Assembly (NCBI RefSeq): GCF_000006405.1
Contig: NW_003213014.1
Span: 24,070-84,445, forward strand
DNA: 60,376 bases
Reading direction: 5' to 3'
Source of the DNA: Perkinsus marinus ATCC 50983
Taxonomy: Eukaryota > Perkinsozoa > Perkinsida > Perkinsidae
Made by a program: the position numbers and the translations under genes. The notes beneath the pieces are model-generated. The model had not been told where the DNA came from. It searched no databases and saw only the letters and a list, made by a program, of their open reading frames with translations. Of this stretch, positions 54,046 to 60,376 are shown in pieces. How positions within the stretch are numbered: position 1 is the stretch's first letter; each line of letters opens with the position of its first letter.

Positions 54046-56026
54046 ATGCGACGCCTTTTCACCATCTTCGTTGTATTCGCACTCAACCTTTTTGGGGGCG
54101 ATTCGGCCGCTGCATCGGATGAGAAGGAGTTGGGCAAAATTTCAGCGAGAAAGAGAGGAAAATCGGCCAGTGGTTTGGGCAATATTCTGAGGAGATTGTC
54201 CAAGAAAAGGCCGCAAGAGAGAACGCGAAAAAGTGAGATGTGCTCGGAACATACGAGAAAAACATTTTCCTTCTAGGGGGCCAATGGCCCCGGGCCACTG
54301 TGAGCAAATGTAGATGCATCGTTGTATTCGCAATCGTCGAAAATGCTTCCAGTCATATGCTACGATGTCCAAGGGAGAACGGAGTTTCACCCGTGATATG
54401 AGAAACACCAATGGAAGACACATTTCACAATTCACTTCGCAGAAAACAATTGTGTTATCGGTCGCGGAAACATATACGTCCTATACTTTATATTGAGTAT
54501 AACGCCACTTCATATTATTAGTGGAACTCCATTATTAAGATCCGCCTTTGCGGCCCATTCACTCATTGAAAGAGAATTTAGATCAAATTCTCATATCTCC
54601 TCAATGTTGTGGATACATTCTCCTGAATAGACACCCCTTCGAGTCCAGCCCGAGATAAGTGTTCCCCTTACTGTTTCCGAAACGTTGAAGGTGAGACGCA
54701 GCTGCGACTTCCTGTGAACAACAAGTGTCTCAGGATGATGACAAGGAGGAGAAAAGTGCAGAATATCTCGTCTCGGTAACGTTCACTTCACGGCTATTGT
54801 GTATACGCTTTTCGGTGTTATCAGGATAAGTGCTCGCTCAAATCCATCTACGCTCAATCTGGTGCACCGGGCTCTGGTCCCGTGCCTTGTGTGAGCAACT
54901 TGTCATGCTTCCGGTGTGAATCTTGCGTATTTAGGGAGGTTTTATTGTTAACGCAAGGGAGCTTAGCAGTGGCGCGTCAAGACATACTGTTTTGAGCTCA
55001 CTCTATGCTTGGGAGAACAAGTAAGCACTGCATTAGCCCGATGCTGATTTCTCCTCTCGGCTCACTCGTGTCGCATGGGGAGTTTTCAGGTACAGTGGCC
55101 TCAGTCTGAAACGAATGAATATCATTATAGATGTCGCTGATATCATGCCCAGGAGACCCGATATGAAGGACGGCAGCGCGTGCGACGATGAAATCCAACT
55201 CTTCGGCACAGATGCACACATTCACGCTCGAAAGTCTCGAGTGGATTTTGGGTCTATCTTGCGCGGAGAGGATCTTCTAGCTGATCTCGCGGGTGCAGGA
55301 GGTGTGAGCGACGAGGTCGCATCTGCACAAAAAAAGGCAATAGAAGATAGTGAGCTAAGGTTGGATCCAACACTCGCCCCTTCCTACCTCTGGGGAGCGG
55401 TGCATCAGCGAGTACAGGAACTGGAGGTGGATAACAGCTACTACATGTGCCCACCTGTCACCGCTGTAGGACTGTCCCCACTGGGTCATTCCTGACGATA
55501 TTTGCTCTTATTTTCCTTGGTTTTTAGACTATCGATGACAAGACGGTGACCTTCACGCTCGCTGCTAGGAAGCCGGATGGTAAACTCAAGTTTCACAAGG
55601 CTGAGATCACCAGATCAAGGTAAGCACTCCCGAAACAGAGACTCCCAGCGTAGGGCGGATGATGAGGGGAAGTCGGCATTAAGTTGGCCCGAGTCGTCCT
55701 ACGTTGGCGACTGAGACGTAGTCCGTATTATAGTGTTGCCGAAAAGCACTGGTGAATGTAAGCCATTCGTTGTCAGTGATTGGACTGGTGATGAAGTAGA
55801 GGAGTCGATACTGGACAAGCTGCATGAGCTCGAGAAGAGAACCGCACAGGTAGAGGGAGCTCACGGGAAAGCCGCCTGTGAAGAACAACTCATCGAGTAT
55901 GGCAATAATATAAAGGATGGTAAACAACTCACAGAATCGCACGAGAAGAAACTATCGGATGGTGACGTGGCTGAGAGTCCCCTGGGCAAGGCAGTTCTCT
56001 CGATCTATCTCGCTTTCTTCGATTAA
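54046..56026 (+). CDS. Secreted basic protein, tandem family member C
   Basis: Start MRRLFTIFVVFALNLFGGDS (signal peptide), then a Lys/Arg-rich stretch (KISARKRGKSASGLG, RRLSKKRPQERTRK). Shared modules: SLYAWENK, MNIIIDVADIMPRRPDM, CPPVTAV, TVTFTLAARKPDGKLKFHKA and EESILDKLHELEKRTAQVEG, ending AVLSIYLAFFD. It is much more diverged from A and B than they are from each other. A family-2 MITE sits in an intron at 54381-54530. Confidence 0.68.
54381..54530 (+). mobile_element. MITE family 2 copy in member C
   Basis: GGAGTTTCACCCGTGATATG at the left, AACGCCACTTCATATTATTA and GTGGAACTCC at the right. Longer and more diverged than the others. Confidence 0.65.
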
Positions 56027-56470
56027 GTATATGGAATGCGAGTTACCATGTGATGCTTATTTTGATCAAAACGCTGGCTTGTCGGCCTTCACATGATGTA
56101 TAAGATGTGAGGTGTTCGAGGTGCTCCCGAGTTGAGTTCAAGACCGCCGGGTCGTCACCATCCTCGGGACGGCGTCCTGGAAGAGGTTGATGTATTTTCA
56201 TAGTGAAGCCGTCAGCTGTCCGAGACTTTGAGTGCATTTCCATATGCCAATTATTTTGTAGTCGTTGGTTGACTAGTAGAAGGAGACACTCAAGTTAACG
56301 AGGCCCATGCTGTATGAAAATCATAGGTCACTCAGTTGAGCAAAGTTCTCAACTCTTGAACCGTTCTGAATACGATCACCAAATCTTCCGGGCGCCACTG
56401 TATTTCGTTGTATGCCTTCAATACTGTCAATATCGCCATAAAGCGAATCCATTGAAAACTACCAGCGTTG

Positions 56471-56922
56471 ATGTTCCTCCTGCTGGGACAGTGTTCCTGC
56501 GGCAGTAAAATCATTATCGCAATTCTACTGTCGAACATCATTGTCTACGTTCATGCCCTCGTCATAACAAGATTGAAAACCGGAGCCATCACTACCAGCT
56601 CGTACAATGTCATTGAGTTGATCAGCGAATATATTAGGATCCTTCGTGAGGCGATAAGGAGAGCACCGTCAGTACACAAGGCTTCGGAACTCCGTTAAGT
56701 ACAACGACGCTATGGATGAGACTCTATTATTGTACCAGATCCCTAGGATTTCATCAAGTCATTCGAGACAATTTCAACTTGTGTGATGCTCATGCCGCTC
56801 GATACTATCAAGCCGCATCACACACGGAGTCTGCCGAGAGTTCGCTCCAACCATCGTTTCTCGATGCTGAACGAAAGAGTCGACTACGCAGAATCCCGGA
56901 TAGCTATGGTTTCTTCAGTTGA
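56471..56922 (+). CDS. Possible short secreted protein
   Basis: Frame MFLLLGQCSCGSKIIIAILL with a hydrophobic leader, then YNVIELISEYIRILREAIRR. A second frame (ARYYQAASHTESAESSL, ending PDSYGFFS at 56922) may be its next exon via a donor near 56693. It follows the A-C array and may be a reduced or unrelated member. Confidence 0.35.
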
Positions 56923-58200
56923 CCGGACTTGCCTGGGGCTCACGACGTCCGTCGACGCATGTGGCTAGCAGGAATGGTCGCTTTGGTGTCTCATTGAAGC
57001 TCACCGCAATGTTGTCAACGGGATGCAACATACTCACTCCGGGTGGCATGGTAAACAGGACAGTGGACCGTGAATACGCCTTCCGCTCTAAAGACTAAAC
57101 TCGAACCGGACGCCGCCAAATCACAGAGATGAGGGCGCTCGAGGTCGTCCTCCATAGATGGGCCTACGAGTGATCAGATCAGTATCAGCCGAGTGATACA
57201 ACCTGGGAGAGGAGGGTGGGGAGATGATAAAATCCAGCATGCAACTGCGAAGCGGGAAGTACACACACAAGAAGAGCAACTCTCTACGGGCTGCCACGAC
57301 CCTCCTGGATGTTGCTAGCGCTCGTATGTTTCGCAATACTGTAACTGAGCTGCTTCGACGACGATACGAGTATCTGCGCTCTCGGTCTTGTTTGTGGCAC
57401 ACAAACTTTGTGTGGTTGTGTCCCCACTGGCGACGCGTACTCAGGGTCTGAGCAAGACCCGATTACTCCGTAATTATCACAGATTGATGTTTTGTCACCG
57501 CGTATGATGCATTAGAGTTCAGTTCAGACTGGGATCGATTTGAGAAAAACATCCTGTGGTTGAATAGTAGTGTCACGAAAATCAGTGTACAATTTTTTGA
57601 CCGTGGTTCGATTCGATCCGCGCACGTGTCATTTTTTGGACTTACGAATTCTTGAATGTCCTGTCTTTTACTGTAGTCATTGTAATGAGAGTTCTACACA
57701 CGTGGAAATTCCCCCGGTGACCAGATGCTTTATGACCAGTGAATTCTTGAAAGCGGGGCTCTGAGTTCTATAAAAAAATCACTCAGGGCTCACCAAACGG
57801 GATTCTCACTGAGGGTCATCAAGATCAGGGGCCCTACAGAGGGGCCATGTGCAACTGTTATGCCCTCAAGTTGTCCCAGAAGCGGGTAGTCAGGGTAAGC
57901 ATAGGTGAGCATGTGGAGTAGGCCTGCAAGCATTGTCATTATATCACAATCACACAACAGTGGTTATACATAATGAGATGGTGAGTACGTTGCATTCACA
58001 CATTCATGGCGAAACATCATGGCGTTATCCACAGCTACAGGTGCCTTGGTGTACTTTACCAAGCTATTATCCTCGATTTCTCACTCACGTCCTCTCTTAC
58101 AAATGCCCCAAAGTAACTGTTTACACTAGTACTGGCATCAATACTCAACCTATGAGGGTCGTCGTTATTGGCCATTGAAATCCTTTAGTAGTATTCCCAT
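56923..58200. other. Intergenic with weak coding fragments
   Basis: Plus-strand fragments at 57224-57450 (basic) and 57850-58178 (ALKLSQKRVVR before a donor, then PRFLTHVLSYKCPKVTVYT before a stop) could be exons of small genes but cannot be assigned. GACCGTGGTTCGATTCGATC at about 57600 is a T-arm-like match. Confidence 0.35.
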
Positions 58201-59803
58201 ATGTCGTCCAAGCGGAAACAAGGAAAGGCGACTGAGAGCAGCCATTCTGAAGCGGCCTCGTCCTCATCTCGGAAAACTCCATCTCGGCGGCTATCTCCGG
58301 AGGAGCGAGATATGAAGGAGGCTTTCAGTGACTGTGTTGATGTAGTATTTTGGGATGGCATTCATCAACTACAGTACGAGATCGTTGTGAATAGGTATGG
58401 AACTTTAGAACCCCTACGCTGGGGTATTGCTTTTCCTCGCTGACCGGCAAGTTGTATTCCCTCACTTTGCCACAAGTACTCATGCACGAGTATGACAACC
58501 TCGCGTCTGAAGGGAAGCTAATTTGGTCGTTGGCCCATCCTTGCGAGATCGGACCGAACGTCCCTCGACCCCCCGAGGAGTTGTTGACCACAGGCGGACC
58601 TGAGTTGTATCTTTCCTTCAAACCCCCTCCTCCCGATGCTCAGCAGATTGTATCAATCAATAAGGCCGTGGACGAGACTGTTGCTAATTTGAAGCTTTCA
58701 CAGAGAGTGGAAAAGTCCTTTCGGGATTTGCCCATTTTGGGCAAGCTCTGGGTGCTTCAACACTTTACTCCCGAAGCTGGCAAAGACGAGAATGATCAGA
58801 TGAGGAGTTTTCTCGACGCACTGGATGCCCCTTGGGATCACACAGAGCAAATCTTGAGAGTTGATACGGTCGGCGGGGTCCTTGGACGCCATATACCCGA
58901 CCTCAGTGCCTTTCCTGATATCCATGCGACCAAGCAGTGTCGAATCGGGTGGAGCAAAAAGCAACATTGTTTTCAAATACAAGCGCTACATGGGTTGGTC
59001 ATTGTGGACGGTAGAGAGCTGGACCGAGGGGAGAAGGTTGATATCAAAAAGCGTGGGCAAATTCAGTTGGGTCGGAGGTGTTTTATGAAGTGCGATGTGC
59101 GTAATGGGAGTTCACCTGAGGAGGAGAGTGAGGGCGCCGCTGTGGCCCAGCCGGTAGTGGAGGCCAGCGGAGGCGGTGCATTTGGACTGCATAGTAACTA
59201 TGCAAGAAGGAAAATGTTTGGCAAAACTGAAGATGAGCTAATCGGTGATAGAGCACGAGCGGAGCGGTATCAGGTAGTATGGCTGGGGTCTCTGTGAAGC
59301 GAAGGGCATACTATTCTTATATGGCTCCCTACCAGGATCGATCGGCATTGCTACGTGAGCGGAAGAGGCGGATAGAGGGTCTCAGTGGATGGAAGGAGGG
59401 CTTGAGAGAGGCCAAGCTGAGGAAGGAGGAAAGGGAGTTGGAACGCTTAGAAGTCACGGAGGAGACTGAGGCGATGAGGGAGTCTAGGAATCTCAACATG
59501 AGTACGATCGGAGACCGTGGGTTCAATCCTTGGTGGCCGCATCTTCTTTTGTCAGATGTAGATGGTTCCTATGGCGGTGCAGAAGCCGAGGCGGCACGTC
59601 CTGGCTTGGGCTATTCGGGGTCCTCAGGGCCGGCACCTCGGTCTCTGTTAGAGAAGAGGATGATGGAAGTCGCATCGGGGGCTAGCAAGCCCAGTGTTAC
59701 TGCGAGCAATCCTTTCCGGATGTCATTCGTCAAGAGTTCGACAGTCCTCAACGATCCTTCGAAAAATGCTGATGAGGAGGAAGAAGTCGATATGTTCGGG
59801 TAG
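58201..59803 (+). CDS. FHA-like domain protein
   Basis: Start MSSKRKQGKATESSHSEAAS, Ser-rich and basic, likely nuclear. After an intron come MHEYDNLASEGKLIWSLAHP and a Pro-rich stretch (LSFKPPPPDAQQ). The segment VGGVLGRHIPDLSAF, RIGWSKKQHCFQIQALHGLV, VDGRELDRGEKVDIKKRGQI, QLGRRCFMKC fits an FHA domain (G-R near the start, V-D-G-R-E-L, then L-G), though the usual S-x-x-H is altered. It ends with a Glu/Arg-rich coiled coil (REAKLRKEERELERLEVTEE) and an acidic tail (ADEEEEVDMFG). FHA domains bind phosphothreonine; the partner is unknown. Confidence 0.65.
59502..59555 (+). repeat. T-arm-bearing candidate intron (FHA gene)
   Basis: 54-nt GT-AG block: GTACGATC, then GGAGACCGTGGGTTCAATCC, then a pyrimidine tract and GTCAG. 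Multiple of three and stop-free, so retention is also possible. Confidence 0.7.
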
Positions 59804-60376
59804 CTTAAGCGAGGTAGTTACGTACAATTCCTAATAGTATTATTATTGACCTCATGCACTGTTGTGTTGGGGGAACAGTTAGTGCGGTCTCCGCTTGAAT
59901 TGACTTAATATCGGGTTCATGCTTATATCCATCCATCATACTGGATTTTTGGAATTCCAGCCGGTCCGGGCTTGATAGCATATATTCATGGTATCAGTAC
60001 GGCCCAGCTGGGGGATACATAGGAAGACGGTATAGTGTCGTGCATGTTGTTGGGTATCTTAGCGACATTTCAAATGGGCTTTTGTCTTGACTGAGATGCC
60101 TCGGAAATATGGCGAATCGCCTATAATACAGTTGAAGTGGTGGTATATAAAATGGTGATCGCCCCAACTGGGGTATCCAATTGATGACGAGGTCAATTCA
60201 TTGGCAAGTTCAAAGTTTGGCCGAAATTAGACAAGAATATGAGGACGATACCTGAGTGTTTAGCAGTTCTATCAAGTTGACGAGGGCCTCTGTGCGGTCT
60301 CGGGAAGTCGATCCCTATTCTCTCGATTTACGTCTTATCATACATCAGCTCCTGCGAACTGCGTACGACGATGTTT
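59804..60376. other. 3' flank, no gene recognised
   Basis: No coding frame of note, no MITE and no T-arm seen up to the end of the window. Confidence 0.45.

Noticed and set aside
21818-59555. T-arm introns as functional tRNA genes
   Set aside because: They lack a matching acceptor stem, D arm and anticodon arm; only the variable loop and T arm are preserved.
1-60376. Prokaryotic features (operons, ribosome binding sites, riboswitches)
   Set aside because: Spliced eukaryotic genes throughout; such features do not apply.

Overview
This is a stretch of nuclear genome from an intron-rich protist. The best guess is a perkinsid alveolate (Perkinsus or a close relative). Reasons: eukaryotic genes on both strands broken by many very short GT-AG introns (about 38-55 nt), genes packed a few hundred bases apart, secreted cysteine-rich and arginine-rich families unlike anything I know from plants, fungi or animals, and one intact eukaryotic tRNA-Leu. 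The genus is an inference. Many exon joins below were worked out by hand from reading frame, splice signals and family motifs. Where frames would not join I say so.

Layout. 0-3.2 kb (minus): an enoyl-CoA hydratase family enzyme and a small Myb/SANT protein. 4.2-11.2 kb (minus): a CNNM/DUF21-CBS transporter whose long introns are packed with two MITE families. 13.1-16.4 kb (plus): an intronless armadillo-like protein, a doubtful gene, a coiled-coil protein and a small ORF. 17.1-19.9 kb (minus): the RNA-processing kinase CLP1 with a glycine/proline-rich N-terminus. 20.8-25.0 kb (plus): AK6 and an intronless 934-residue NFX1-type zinc-finger protein. 25.3-31.1 kb (plus): three tandem sphingomyelin-synthase-like genes. 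32.3-35.0 kb (plus): a small membrane protein, a cold-shock-domain protein with a tRNA-Leu gene inside its last intron, and a protein with a PAM2-type poly(A)-binding-protein motif. 35.3-37.5 kb (minus): a mitochondrial-type protein with a thioredoxin-like segment. 38.7-46.3 kb (plus): a large PLU-1/PHD protein. 47.5-48.8 kb (minus): a secreted CKWW-cysteine-repeat/threonine-rich protein containing an assembly gap. 49.7-56.0 kb (plus): three tandem secreted basic proteins, two of which share a gene-conversion-like tract. 58.2-59.8 kb (plus): an FHA-like protein.

The most unusual signal is in the introns. (1) A set of short introns in unrelated genes (AK6, two sphingomyelin synthase paralogues, the PLU-1/PHD gene, the FHA gene) carries the variable-loop plus T-arm (B-box) sequence of a tRNA, in either orientation; in five of them splicing is needed to keep the reading frame. 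Two, in different genes, look like copies of one another, and two paralogues carry the motif in opposite orientation at the same intron position. (2) A second pair of short introns shares a 21-nt block (20/21 identical). (3) Almost every long intron of CNNM, and the long introns of CLP1, the mitochondrial gene and the PLU-1/PHD gene, contain one or two MITEs, while introns without one are mostly 38-55 nt. Together these look like active or recent intron gain and enlargement by tRNA-derived and hAT-like elements.
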